Shown piece after piece: positions 17,502 to 26,687 of a stretch of DNA of 64,000 nt (position 1 is its first letter; each line of letters opens with the position of its first letter). Origin of the DNA: Brevibacillus choshinensis. Lineage in GTDB: Bacteria; Bacillota; Bacilli; Brevibacillales; Brevibacillaceae. Position numbers and translations under genes: made by a program. The notes beneath the pieces are model-generated. The model ran no database searches and was not told the origin of the DNA. It saw only the letters and a list, made by a program, of their open reading frames with translations. The stretch lies in NCBI RefSeq assembly GCF_001420695.1, contig NZ_LJJB01000010.1, positions 266,365 to 330,364 of the forward strand, read 5' to 3'.

Positions 17502-18095
17502 ATGCCAATCTACCTGCAAGGCGAAAAAGTCGTGCTTCGCGACATTCGCCCCGAAGATATCGATGTCATCTACATGTGGAAGTACGAAGCTCAGGATCGG
17601 GAGCACCTGAACTGGAATGGCCCGTACAAGCCACTCGATCCACTCACAAAGGAAGAGCATCGGTCTCTGCCACGGCACCAGGAATCATTAGGACTCGTCG
17701 GCACAGACGCCCCTCGAACGGAGCTGATCCTCGAAATTGACGGTCAGCTGCGGGGAAGCGTGGGCCGTTATTGGGTATCGGAAGAAACGAACTGGTGTGA
17801 AATCGGAATCGTTATCTACGATTCTCGATATTGGTCAAACGGTTATGGCAGCGAAGCTTTCCAGATGTGGATCGACTATTTGTTTACCCACATGGACACC
17901 GTACGTCTGGGCATTGGTACCTGGTCAGGAAACGAACGCATGATTAAGCTCGCAGCTCGTTGCGGGATGCAGGAAGAAGCCCGCGTACGCAAGGCAAGGA
18001 TTGTCCGTGGAGAGTATTATGATGCCATCAAAATGGGGATGTTGAAGGAAGAATGGGAAGCTTTACAATCAAGACAGGATCTGAGAAATAAATAG
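17502..18095 (+). CDS. GNAT-family N-acetyltransferase
   Basis: 197 residues, RimJ/RimL-like GNAT. It opens LQGEKVVLRDIRPEDIDVIY and has the acetyl-CoA region IVIYDSRYWSNGYGSEAF near 110-125 and the LAARCGMQEEARVRKARIVRGEYYDAIKMGML end typical of the group. Substrate unknown; family members acetylate ribosomal protein N-termini, spermidine or small amines. GAGAGGAG precedes the ATG at 17502. Probably controlled by the divergent MocR protein. Confidence 0.88.
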   Translation: MPIYLQGEKVVLRDIRPEDIDVIYMWKYEAQDREHLNWNGPYKPLDPLTKEEHRSLPRHQESLGLVGTDAPRTELILEIDGQLRGSVGRYWVSEETNWCEIGIVIYDSRYWSNGYGSEAFQMWIDYLFTHMDTVRLGIGTWSGNERMIKLAARCGMQEEARVRKARIVRGEYYDAIKMGMLKEEWEALQSRQDLRNK

Positions 18096-18103
18096 GATAA
18101 AAA

Positions 18104-18162
18104 CAAGGCAGTGGCCGCTTCGGACGCGAAAATAACGTCCTTAGAGAACCACTGCCTTTTCT
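18104..18162 (+). terminator. Intrinsic terminator after the GNAT gene
   Basis: AAGGCAGTGG (18105-18114) pairs with CCACTGCCTT (18149-18158), with a smaller hairpin (GGACG / CGTCC) in the long loop, followed by TTCTTG. Confidence 0.8.
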
Positions 18163-18284
18163 TGATTAGGTATGCCATTCCATATACGCAATACGTCATG
18201 GCGTCCTGCAAGCGCTACCCATACTTTCCATAACTTTCTATTCGTTTACATTTTATTTTTATCTTCATCGAACAGCGGCATACA

Positions 18285-18310
18285 AAAAAGCCAACGTTGT
18301 GTTGGCTTTT
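18285..18310. terminator. Intrinsic terminator after the SLH protein gene
   Basis: AAAAGCCAAC / GTTGGCTTTT with a 5-base loop. On the minus strand it ends TTTTTTGTATG, 12 bases past the SLH gene stop. The + strand side is also T-rich. Confidence 0.88.
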
Positions 18311-18322
18311 CTCTCGATACCA

Positions 18323-19939
18323 TTATTTTTTTGTGATTTTAATCTCAACGTCCAGCTCTTCATCGTTGTCTTTTGAAGTTAGCGTAACGGCTTCATCGTC
18401 CAACTCAACCGTATACGCGGATGCAATCTCATCATTATCCTTGAGAGCGTCTGCGATCTTGTCAGCTATTTCCTCAGCCGAATCGTTGTCATCAACGTCG
18501 ATTTCTACGGTCTCATCGATATTTTCATCTTCAACCTTAATGACGTAGGTCTGGTCAGAAGATGCATCCGATTTTACGGTAATTTTCCAGGACTCAGCAA
18601 CGAATTTCCCGTCTAGAGACCCTTTGGCTACTGAACTGTTCAAGCCTAGATCGTTCAATGCGCTTCCCGTAAATTTGATAGACGGAACAACATTCGTTGG
18701 GCTATTGTCCGTTTCAAAAACAAATCGGTCATAATCGTCGTCGAAGGACACCTTCACGCGATCGTCATCCCCTAACGCGCGTCCAATGGCTTCTTCTAAT
18801 TTTTCCGCTACTTCATCTCCATCGTCTTCACTTCCATCAATATCATCGAGGTCGATGGACTCGGCAGACTCTCCATTCAAAGAAATCGATAGGGACTCAT
18901 CTGACAGATCAGGAGTGGTGTTACTGATTCGGGAACCTGTTTTCACTGCTTCCTCAAAATGATCCACGCCGTTGCCATCCCAAAGCCTTTCGACCTTGAA
19001 TGCTACATCTTTATCATCCGAACCACTCGTCGTATACGCATAGATGGTCCGAATCTCGTTGTCTTTCAAAGTCACATCGACTTTCATGCCTTCGGCCAAA
19101 GAATGGAAGCTCGCAGACTTCCCATTGATTTTGACTACCACATCTTCAGCTACATCATACGTTTTCGAACCGATCGTCAGCTCATCATCATCTTCATCAA
19201 TATCCGCAATGGTTCCTTTCACATGGTTACCGAAATCTACCTGTCCGACCTTGTCAAGCAAGCGGTTAACAAACACGGCCATCTCCGCACGAGTTACCGG
19301 TTTATTGGGCTTGAATGTCTTATCCTCATATCCCGCAACCAATGATTGCAGCAAAGCGAACGATAGATATTCCTTTTCCTCAGCGGTCAGGGAAGAAATG
19401 TCTCCAAAGTAAAGGTTGCTCTCATCCAGATCGTCATAATCTGTGCCTAATGCATTTACCAAGAGTTTAACGACGAATAATCTAGTCGCCGGCTTGTTTG
19501 GCTGAAATTCCTGGGAATCAACGATATGATTCACCAACGCTAGATTAACCGTTGTTTGTGCCCAATCGGGTACATCTTTCCTGTTGTAGTTGTCACCGTC
19601 AGTCAGTAGGTCTTTATTTTGTGACAGCAAATTGATGACCATGGTCAGAGCTTCAAGCTGAGTAACAGGTTTGTTTGGACGGAAAGTGTGATCAGGATAA
19701 CCTTTGATAATGGATTTATCCACCATTGTTTTCACAGTCGCTTCTGCCCAATGCTTCTGCAAGTCAGAAAAACGTTCCTTATCTTTTTGTCCCTTACCTT
19801 GTTGAAATTGACCGTTCCCTTTTTGCTTATGGTCATTTCCGTGCCCGTTATTCCCTTTTGCGCTAGCTGTAGCAGCAAAAGAAACAGACAATGTTCCCGC
19901 AAGGATCGTAGGCAAAATCTTATGTCTCCAAGTCTTCAT
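18323..19939 (-). CDS. SLH-domain surface protein with acidic C-terminal repeats
   Basis: 538 residues. A signal peptide (MKTWRHKILPTILAG to ATASA, cleavage near 27) is followed by a short His/Gly/Gln-rich basic linker. Three SLH domains come next at about 55-105, 115-165 and 180-235 (motifs FSDLQKHWAEATV, KGYPDHTFRPNKPVT, AGYEDKTFKPNKPVTRAEMA); these bind pyruvylated secondary cell-wall polymer. The rest (about 240-538) is very acidic and contains two copies of a unit with DDxD, then AEEIADKIADALKDND or VAEKLEEAIGRALGDDD, then a beta strand pair. GAGGAGG precedes the ATG. Attached to the cell wall; role of the C-terminal part unknown. Confidence 0.88.
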   Translation of the reverse strand: MKTWRHKILPTILAGTLSVSFAATASAKGNNGHGNDHKQKGNGQFQQGKGQKDKERFSDLQKHWAEATVKTMVDKSIIKGYPDHTFRPNKPVTQLEALTMVINLLSQNKDLLTDGDNYNRKDVPDWAQTTVNLALVNHIVDSQEFQPNKPATRLFVVKLLVNALGTDYDDLDESNLYFGDISSLTAEEKEYLSFALLQSLVAGYEDKTFKPNKPVTRAEMAVFVNRLLDKVGQVDFGNHVKGTIADIDEDDDELTIGSKTYDVAEDVVVKINGKSASFHSLAEGMKVDVTLKDNEIRTIYAYTTSGSDDKDVAFKVERLWDGNGVDHFEEAVKTGSRISNTTPDLSDESLSISLNGESAESIDLDDIDGSEDDGDEVAEKLEEAIGRALGDDDRVKVSFDDDYDRFVFETDNSPTNVVPSIKFTGSALNDLGLNSSVAKGSLDGKFVAESWKITVKSDASSDQTYVIKVEDENIDETVEIDVDDNDSAEEIADKIADALKDNDEIASAYTVELDDEAVTLTSKDNDEELDVEIKITKK

Positions 19940-20001
19940 ACCGTATACCTCCTCAACAAATTAAGCTCAACTGACTTCGAGACGTGTATTTGAGGCAAGA
20001 A

Positions 20002-20039
20002 GTTGCAAATTCTCTCGGAAAACGGAAAATTTGTGCAAC
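20002..20039. repeat. Imperfect inverted repeat upstream of the SLH gene
   Basis: GTTGCAAATTCTC (20002-20014) and GAAAATTTGTGCAAC (20025-20039) are near-complementary arms around a 10-base centre, with a 2-base insertion and one mismatch. It sits about 65-100 bases upstream of the SLH start and just beyond the terminator of the neighbouring dynamin gene. It could be an operator or a leader hairpin. Confidence 0.4.
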
Positions 20040-20071
20040 AAAAAAACGCCCAGGAGTCATTTCCTGAGCGT
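20040..20071 (-). terminator. Intrinsic terminator after the dynamin genes
   Basis: Minus strand ACGCTCAGGAA pairs with TCCTGGGCGT around a short loop, followed by TTTTTTTG; it begins about 20 bases past the stop at 20090. Confidence 0.88.
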
Positions 20072-20089
20072 CTATCTTAGATTTCTGTC

Positions 20090-22057
20090 CTATTCCAGCT
20101 CGGCAGCTACGCGATCCAGCTTGCCTTGCAGCTCATCCAAATCGACATTCATATCGAGCGCTGCAAACAGACCGGTAAAGTAGGCGTTCACCTGTTCTTT
20201 TACACGCGCACGCTCGATTACTGACAAATCAGCGAAAAGCGTAGAAAATTGATCCGCCAGCTGATCGTCGCCTGTTGCAACATAAGCTGCTACCGGCTCC
20301 TGCATCCGCTTTTCCAGCTCATCACGCACTTTCACCTTACCGTCCTGCTCAAAAAAGTCTTTCGTGTTTTTAAACAAGGCCAGAGCCGGTTGGAATGCAG
20401 CAGCACCCACAGGCAGCTCCTCAGCGAAAGCCAGCGTCTCTACCTGACGTGGCTGAAACGGCGCCAGTGTCAGACCTTTTGCAGTTGCCTGAACTTCGCG
20501 TTGCCATTGCCCTACCAATGTGACTCCCTGCTTATTGATGAACTTCTCCAGACGGAGCGTCGTCGCGCGGAGCTCCTGTGCCAGGTCGTAGCTGATCGAA
20601 CGCAACAGATCGGTCAGACAGCCTTGCAGCGCCTGCTTCAGGTTGCGGCCATCGTCCTTGAGCACGGAAGGGTTGAAGGCAAAGTTGTACAGCTCGTTAA
20701 AGCGGAAGAACAGACGTTGCTTCACATAATAGAGCAGTTCTTCCCGTTCTTTTGCTAGATCCCGTTCATAGGATGCCGTTGCGAGCGCCTCGACAGCGGC
20801 CAGCGCAGCAGACTGTGCTTCGCTGGCTGCTTCTCTGCGAGCCAAGCGCTCACTTTCCCCTGACGTTGCCATCAACATGAATTCCGTCAGTGTCGTGTGG
20901 GCTCGACGAATTTCTCCGATAGCTGCGTTGACAGCGATCTGCGTCAGCTCCTCGATGGTAAACCGCAGGAACTCCACCTCGAAGTTTGCCATGCCGGACA
21001 GCTTGAATGCTTCTTCTGCTGCCATCAGCTCCGCACCTTCTGCAGTCTGAGTCCGTTGACGGTATACTTTCTCCGCGGAACCCGCCAGCTTGCCTTTTTC
21101 ATGCATGCGTGCCAGCAGCGCTGTCTGGCTGGAAACCGGGTAAATGCGTGGCAGACGAATCCCGCACGTCAGCAAATTCTTTTCTACATGCGTGATTACA
21201 CCTTGCAGTTCTTCCTCGGACGCAGCCAAGTCAGCGGCATTGACGATGAAGAACATTTTGTCCATCTCAAACGTATCCTTTACACGCCCCATCTGCAGCA
21301 AGAACTCTCGGTCTGCCTGAGAAAATGCGTGGTTGTAGTACGTGACGAACAATACAGCATCTGCGTTTTTCATGTATTCAAATGCTACACCTGTATGACG
21401 CGCATTGATCGAGTCCGCCCCTGGGGTATCCACCAGTACGATTCCTTGTTCTGTCAGCGGGCACGAGTAGAACAGCTCGATGTACTCGGCGAAGCACGCT
21501 TTTTCTTCCTTGGCGACAAAGCCTTTAAACGCTTGCATGTCGACTAGCAGTTCCCCGTCGAGATGGGCAGCCATTTCCCCAAGGCCTTTGGTCACCGCTT
21601 TCAGAAAGGTGTAGTGTGGCTTGGCAGTCGGCGGAATCTGCGCCACGTCGATCTTATTCAGCTCAGTCAGGGCACCCTCCAGTCCGGATGCAGACAGACC
21701 GAACACCGCCAGGGAACGAAGGACGTCCTGTTCAATCGCGTCTCTGCTTTTCAACACAACTCGCACAGTTCCATGCGGATATTCTTCGGTCGGTGGCATG
21801 ATTTTGTTGATCGCAGCCGTCGTCGGATTTGGGGAGACTGGTAAAACCATATCTCCCATCAAAGCGTTGGCAAACGAAGATTTCCCTGCGCTGAACGCCC
21901 CAAACAACGCTACTGTAAAGCGGTTCGCTTCGAGGCGATCTGCCCGATCTAACATCGCCTGCGCCTGGGCCTGCATCCCGGGTACAGAGACAATTTCTTC
22001 ACTTGAGCGCCGCAGACGCTCCGCAGCTGCAAACAGCTTTTCTCTCAGTTGATTCAT
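20090..22057 (-). CDS. Dynamin-like GTPase, second of a pair (DynA second-half like)
   Basis: 655 residues. The GTPase domain is N-terminal: P-loop GAFSAGKS (53-60), switch I Thr in PTTAAINKI, G3 VDTPGADS, and a G4 region FIVNAADLA. A long helical part follows with several EREELL/AREAAS stretches, as in bacterial dynamins that remodel or fuse membranes. AAGGAG precedes the ATG at 22057. It lies 105 bases after a second dynamin gene (22163-23806). Together they total about 1200 residues, the length of Bacillus subtilis DynA, which is a fusion of two dynamin units. I infer these are the unfused halves. A small terminator-like hairpin lies between them. Confidence 0.85.
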   Translation of the reverse strand: MNQLREKLFAAAERLRRSSEEIVSVPGMQAQAQAMLDRADRLEANRFTVALFGAFSAGKSSFANALMGDMVLPVSPNPTTAAINKIMPPTEEYPHGTVRVVLKSRDAIEQDVLRSLAVFGLSASGLEGALTELNKIDVAQIPPTAKPHYTFLKAVTKGLGEMAAHLDGELLVDMQAFKGFVAKEEKACFAEYIELFYSCPLTEQGIVLVDTPGADSINARHTGVAFEYMKNADAVLFVTYYNHAFSQADREFLLQMGRVKDTFEMDKMFFIVNAADLAASEEELQGVITHVEKNLLTCGIRLPRIYPVSSQTALLARMHEKGKLAGSAEKVYRQRTQTAEGAELMAAEEAFKLSGMANFEVEFLRFTIEELTQIAVNAAIGEIRRAHTTLTEFMLMATSGESERLARREAASEAQSAALAAVEALATASYERDLAKEREELLYYVKQRLFFRFNELYNFAFNPSVLKDDGRNLKQALQGCLTDLLRSISYDLAQELRATTLRLEKFINKQGVTLVGQWQREVQATAKGLTLAPFQPRQVETLAFAEELPVGAAAFQPALALFKNTKDFFEQDGKVKVRDELEKRMQEPVAAYVATGDDQLADQFSTLFADLSVIERARVKEQVNAYFTGLFAALDMNVDLDELQGKLDRVAAELE

Positions 22058-22080
22058 GCTTTTTGTTCTCCTTTTTGTTA

Positions 22081-22105
22081 GAAAAAACTTGGTTTGTCGC
22101 CAAGT
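22081..22105 (-). terminator. Terminator-like hairpin between the two dynamin genes
   Basis: Minus strand ACTTGG cgacaaa CCAAGT followed by TTTTTTCT. The stem is only 6 bp, so it may attenuate and not stop transcription into the second gene, or mark a processing site. Confidence 0.6.
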
Positions 22106-22162
22106 CAAATAGCGAAAGCCTTCGTTTTTCTTATACTTTCACCCTTAATCGCGTCAGCGAAA

Positions 22163-23806
22163 TTAAGCTTTCTGAAAGTGCAAAATCGCTTGTAGCTGTT
22201 CCCTTGTGACCTGTTCTGCAGCTGCCAGCTCAGCCAGCTTCTCGTGCACGCCAGCCAGCTCGCGCAACACAGTCAGTCGAGCTTGCTGCTCCTCGTTCTG
22301 TTCCTTGACTTGCTGATCTAAACGGGTAACGACTTGACTGATGAAGCCGAGCCCAGCACGGCGATATTCCAGCTTGATACCGTTGGAAATGTCTTTGCAA
22401 TAGTTCAAGACGTACTCTTGAGATTGTGCTCCGTCCTTGATGTTGGCCGCGAGAAACTCCGGAGTAATCCCCACCGTCAACGCATGGACAGCAGCATGGT
22501 ACTCTTCATCACGGATGTGATACTCCTGCGGCTGTTTTCCCATCAGTTCCTTAAAGTGAAAATCAAGATTACCCGCTACTTTTTCACGCAAGTCAGCCAG
22601 TAACGCTTCCTCCCGACGCGCACGCTCTTCCTCTGTCTTCTTCCCAGCGAACAAAAATCCGAGCTTGAATCCTGGCTTTCTACTTTCCAGATAGGCTCGC
22701 GCCGCTTCGTTCGTGCTGAAATAGGTCAGACGTGCGTTATCCAACAGCACGCTCAGCTCTTTTTCCATTTTCTTGCGAGCTTCTTCTGGAAGACTAGCCA
22801 GTACTGCTGCTTCGGTCTCGGCCTGCTGCAAGGCTTCGCCTACCGCTGTAGCATCCTGGCTGTCCAAGTCTTCTACTTCCAATGTCGTAAGCTTGCTTTC
22901 CCATTGCTGACGCAAGCCCTCGTTTGCACTCTTCAGCACCTGGACATGTTCATCGATTAAATGCTCTGCAGCGCTTTTCACGCTATCAGCGACCAGTTCT
23001 TCCCGCTCCACGATCAGTGCAGACAGCTTGTTTTTGAACTCCTCGTACTGGTTTTCCAGATGATCCGGCTCTGCCAAAGACGTATAGTAAATCCCGTCCG
23101 GGTGAATGTTCCAGGTCGCAAACGCTTCTTCTACACTTTCCTTGTAGCTATCAAAATCCAGCTCAAAATCAATGTGTTTATCGATCATGTTCACGACGAG
23201 ATAGACCGGTTTTCCACGGTCTTTCAAAGTTTTCGTGAAGTTAAAGTTTTCCTCTGCCTGGACGTGGTTGTAATCCATCATGTAAATGACAACATCCGCC
23301 AGATGAAGGGCCGATTCCGTAGCGATTTTATGTGCCGCATCCGTCGAGTCAATCCCTGGCGTATCGAGCAGACTGGAATTTTCGTCGAGGAACGTCCCCG
23401 GATACGAAACTTCCACCGATTCCACGGTATCTCCGTCGACAGCAAACTGTTTGAGCTTTTCCATCTCCGTATCAGGGTCAAACGTAATCACGCCGCTGTT
23501 CATGGAGTATACGCGAGCTGCTTTTTCTCCTCCGCGGATTTTGACCACATTGGCACTGGTCGGTATCGGGTTGGAGGGCAGCAGGTTTACGCCCAGAAGC
23601 GTGTTGATCATCGTAGATTTACCTGCGGAAAAATGGCCACAAAAAGCGATATTTAATTCCGCACGTTTCGTTTTGTCTGCGAGCTGCAGTAACTTGGCGG
23701 GGGTTGTTGTGTCCCCGTTTTGTTTCATCCGTTCAGCCAGTTGTTCCCATGTATGTGCAAGCCGAGAGAAATCCGTCTCCCGAATGATTACCTGACTTTG
23801 AAACAC
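22163..23806 (-). CDS. Dynamin-like GTPase, first of a pair (DynA first-half like)
   Basis: 547 residues. The GTPase domain carries P-loop GHFSAGKS (57-64), SNPIPTSANVVKI as switch I, LLDTPGIDST (G3) and VVNMIDKH (G4-like). A helical region follows with strong heptad character near the C-terminus (QVKEQNEEQQARLTVLRELAG). The start is GTG, with GGGTGG seven bases upstream. Downstream and on the same strand is a second dynamin gene; a pair like this is expected to act together at the membrane (fusion, phage or antibiotic stress tolerance in the DynA literature). A possible promoter is at 23869-23898. Confidence 0.85.
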   Translation of the reverse strand: MFQSQVIIRETDFSRLAHTWEQLAERMKQNGDTTTPAKLLQLADKTKRAELNIAFCGHFSAGKSTMINTLLGVNLLPSNPIPTSANVVKIRGGEKAARVYSMNSGVITFDPDTEMEKLKQFAVDGDTVESVEVSYPGTFLDENSSLLDTPGIDSTDAAHKIATESALHLADVVIYMMDYNHVQAEENFNFTKTLKDRGKPVYLVVNMIDKHIDFELDFDSYKESVEEAFATWNIHPDGIYYTSLAEPDHLENQYEEFKNKLSALIVEREELVADSVKSAAEHLIDEHVQVLKSANEGLRQQWESKLTTLEVEDLDSQDATAVGEALQQAETEAAVLASLPEEARKKMEKELSVLLDNARLTYFSTNEAARAYLESRKPGFKLGFLFAGKKTEEERARREEALLADLREKVAGNLDFHFKELMGKQPQEYHIRDEEYHAAVHALTVGITPEFLAANIKDGAQSQEYVLNYCKDISNGIKLEYRRAGLGFISQVVTRLDQQVKEQNEEQQARLTVLRELAGVHEKLAELAAAEQVTREQLQAILHFQKA

Positions 23807-23868
23807 TTGCTTACCACCCTCTCCATCGTTGCTTTCTCTCTACTACTACTCTCTATTCTACCATGCCG

Positions 23869-23898
23869 AATGTATCATACCTGATGGGTTTTGTTCAA
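23869..23898 (-). promoter_or_regulatory. Possible sigma-A promoter of the dynamin pair
   Basis: Minus strand TTGAAC (23893-23898), 18-bp spacer, TACATT (23869-23874), about 60 bases before the GTG start. Confidence 0.4.
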
Positions 23899-24006
23899 TT
23901 ATTTGTACGAAAGTTTCCCTATGGAACTTTCATCCGCATACTTTTCCTTTCTTTTGGAAAAAATCGCTCTAACATGATATTCGTGATTTGAATGGGAGGA
24001 ACTCTC

Positions 24007-25584
24007 ATGTTGCGCAGATTATTGGCACAGCATCGCAAACAGAAAGCCTCCTCAACTATGTTGCAGCAGTCTCAGGCACAACCCTCTTTGCCCACATTAT
24101 TATCCAAAAACTTACAGGAAAATTTGGATACCGTACGAAGCTTGCTAGGAAATCCTCACGACCTGATTGTGCGCCCCTTTTTTATCGGCAACACCCACCA
24201 TTCTTGTGCCGTGATTTGTATTGACGGGCTTACAAACAGCGCGATGGTTCAGGAGCAAATTTTATCCAATATCCAATTAATGATATCCACTGCGGAAAAA
24301 ACAGTGCCGACCGAACCGGATGAAATCCTCTCTTTGCTCTTTGAGGAAGTCTTGTCCGTTATTGAAATCAAACAGGGTACAGCTCTGCACGAGATGCTCG
24401 ATTGCGTGCTATCTGGAGACACGGCCCTGTTCGTAGAGGGGACGAGCCAATGCATCTTAATTGACAGCAAAGGCTGGAAGACACGGGCAATAGAAGAGCC
24501 TGTTTCGGAAGGGCTGGTTCGCGGTCCACGCGATGGCTTTACCGAGGACATTCGTGACAACACCGTTCGGATTCGCAGAAGAGTGAAAGACTACCATCTG
24601 CGGTTCGATGGATCTCTCGTAGGGACACGCAGTAAGACCGAGATTATTATTGCCTACATCGACAACATCGTGGATCAGGAGCTCCTCGATGAAGTCAAAC
24701 GCAGAATCGCTACCATCGATATTGATGAAGTAGAGGAGTCCGGTTTTATTGAACAATGGATTGAAGACGATTTCATGTCTCCTTTCCCACAGATTCATAA
24801 CACCGAACGCCCAGACAAGGTCGCATCTTCCCTGTTTCAGGGGCGAATCGCTATCTTGGTGGACGGCTCTCCTATGGTGTTGATTTTGCCAGTCACGCTC
24901 GGTCTGCTTCTCCATTCGCCTGAGGACTACTATGAGCGTTGGATCGTCGGTACGCTTGCCAGACTCTTACGTTATTTGGCAGCGTTTTTGGCTGTGTTTT
25001 CTCCTGCTTTTTACATCGCACTGGTGACCTTTCACCCTGGGCTGATTCCGTCTGATTTGGCTTTTTCGATTGCAGCTACACGAGAGGGCGTTCCTTTTCC
25101 TGCATTCGTGGAATCGCTTATGATGGTAACGACCATGGAGCTGCTGCAAGAAGCCGGTCTTCGCTTACCTAAACCGATTGGGCAGACAGTCGGAATTGTA
25201 GGCGGGCTTGTCATCGGGGATGCTGCTGTTTCAGCCGGGATCGTCAGCCCTGTCATGGTCATCGTGGTCGCTCTTACTGCGATTGCTTCGTTTGCCATAC
25301 CCTCTTATCACCTGGCTATCGCCTTTCGGATGATTCGCTATCTGGCTATGATTGCTGCTGCCATCTTCGGCGTATATGGTGTCGTGCTCAGCTTGATCGT
25401 CATCATGATTCATCTTTCCAATCTGACAAGCATCGGATACCCCTACCTTTCTCCGTTCGCCCCGCAAATGCCGCGAGATTGGAAGGACCTGATCCTTCGT
25501 GCGCCTGTCACCTTCTTGAAAACACGACCACAATCACTGCATCCACAGGATGAAACTCGCATGAGAACAGGGGATCCTCAATGA
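24007..25584 (+). CDS. Spore germinant receptor subunit A (GerA family)
   Basis: 525 residues, GerAA/GerKA family. A large hydrophilic N-terminal region (about 1-280) carries the family segment VRGPRDGFTEDIRDNTVRIRRR, followed by about five membrane helices and a basic tail with PQMPRDWKD. It sits in the inner spore membrane and, with the B and C subunits, responds to germinants. GGGAGG is 8 bases before the ATG at 24007; an ATG at 23992 would overlap that site. A CATGATA at 23973-23979 could be a sigma-G -10 element but no clear -35 is seen. First gene of a four-gene operon. Confidence 0.93.
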   Translation: MLRRLLAQHRKQKASSTMLQQSQAQPSLPTLLSKNLQENLDTVRSLLGNPHDLIVRPFFIGNTHHSCAVICIDGLTNSAMVQEQILSNIQLMISTAEKTVPTEPDEILSLLFEEVLSVIEIKQGTALHEMLDCVLSGDTALFVEGTSQCILIDSKGWKTRAIEEPVSEGLVRGPRDGFTEDIRDNTVRIRRRVKDYHLRFDGSLVGTRSKTEIIIAYIDNIVDQELLDEVKRRIATIDIDEVEESGFIEQWIEDDFMSPFPQIHNTERPDKVASSLFQGRIAILVDGSPMVLILPVTLGLLLHSPEDYYERWIVGTLARLLRYLAAFLAVFSPAFYIALVTFHPGLIPSDLAFSIAATREGVPFPAFVESLMMVTTMELLQEAGLRLPKPIGQTVGIVGGLVIGDAAVSAGIVSPVMVIVVALTAIASFAIPSYHLAIAFRMIRYLAMIAAAIFGVYGVVLSLIVIMIHLSNLTSIGYPYLSPFAPQMPRDWKDLILRAPVTFLKTRPQSLHPQDETRMRTGDPQ

Positions 25585-26687
25585 GCACGCAGACTTTAAC
25601 GGAAAAACTGATCAGCAAAAACCATATGGGGATCAACATCGCCTCCGTCACCATCGGAGTCGGCATCTTGACGTTCCCCCGCACATTAGCAAAAGCGACA
25701 AGTGCGTTTGATGGCTGGATTTCCGTTGTCTTGAGTGGTGCGATTGCTTACTTGATCGCATGGCTACTGGCCAAGCTGGCTTCCCGTTTTCCCAGGCAAA
25801 CTTTTTTTGAATACACCTCGCTCATTGCTAGCAAGCCCGTTGGATACGTGTTGACCATCCTCGTTTGCATCTACACGATGCTGTTTGTCTCATTTGAGAT
25901 CAGAGCAATCGGCAACATTGCCAAACAGTATCTTTTTTACAATACCCCTGTAGAAATGATCACCTTGAGTTTTCTACTGGTCGTACAATACGCTGTTTCT
26001 GGCTCTCGCGTTGCCTTGCTGCGTTTGAATCTCCTATTCCTACCCGTAGTACTCTATGTCATGTTGTTTGTACTCCTGTTTGGCCAACCACTCATCGATC
26101 TAGAAAACGTTCGACCGTATTTTTCTTCCAGCTGGAGTTCGCTGTTGAAAGGCACTAAGGACGTAGGCCTCTCCTATTCCGGCTTTGAGATCATCTTGTT
26201 CTATACCATGCTCATGAAACGACCACAGGAAGCGACCAAGTCCGTTTTATTAGGCCTGCTTATTCCAACGATCCTCTATTTGACCATTTACATCTTTGTT
26301 ATTGCCGTATTCTCGGCAGAGGTAGCCAAAAATTTGACCTACCCGACTATCGAGCTGGCCAAAGAAGTGGAAGTGCCCGGGGGTTTTTTTGAGCGGATAG
26401 AATCGATTTTTTTCACCATCTGGATCATGACGATTTTCAATACGTGTGCCATGTGGATGGATATTACCGTGCTCAACCTGACCTCGATGTTCAAGAAAGT
26501 CAAAAAAATGGTCTGGATCTTTACGCTATCTCCCGTCATTTATCTTATCGCCATGCTTCCACAAACTTTGATTGACTTCTTTTCGTTTGGTGACAATCTC
26601 ACCTATTACGGGATAGTCGTTGTGTATCTTGTCCCGATCCTTCTTCTGTTCATCGCCTATCTACGAGGGGTGAAGAGTGATGGCTAA
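25581..26687 (+). CDS. Spore germinant receptor subunit B (GerB-type permease)
   Basis: 368 residues with about ten membrane helices, in the endospore-germination branch of the amino acid/polyamine/organocation superfamily. The opening NIASVTIGVGILTFPRTLAKAT is the usual family start. It overlaps the A subunit stop by ATGA. B subunits take part in germinant binding within the inner membrane of the spore; the specific germinant cannot be read from sequence. Confidence 0.93.
   Translation: MSTQTLTEKLISKNHMGINIASVTIGVGILTFPRTLAKATSAFDGWISVVLSGAIAYLIAWLLAKLASRFPRQTFFEYTSLIASKPVGYVLTILVCIYTMLFVSFEIRAIGNIAKQYLFYNTPVEMITLSFLLVVQYAVSGSRVALLRLNLLFLPVVLYVMLFVLLFGQPLIDLENVRPYFSSSWSSLLKGTKDVGLSYSGFEIILFYTMLMKRPQEATKSVLLGLLIPTILYLTIYIFVIAVFSAEVAKNLTYPTIELAKEVEVPGGFFERIESIFFTIWIMTIFNTCAMWMDITVLNLTSMFKKVKKMVWIFTLSPVIYLIAMLPQTLIDFFSFGDNLTYYGIVVVYLVPILLLFIAYLRGVKSDG

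Noticed and set aside
20897-21547. Open frame of 216 codons on the + strand inside the second dynamin gene
   Set aside because: Antisense shadow; no ribosome binding site or recognisable domain.
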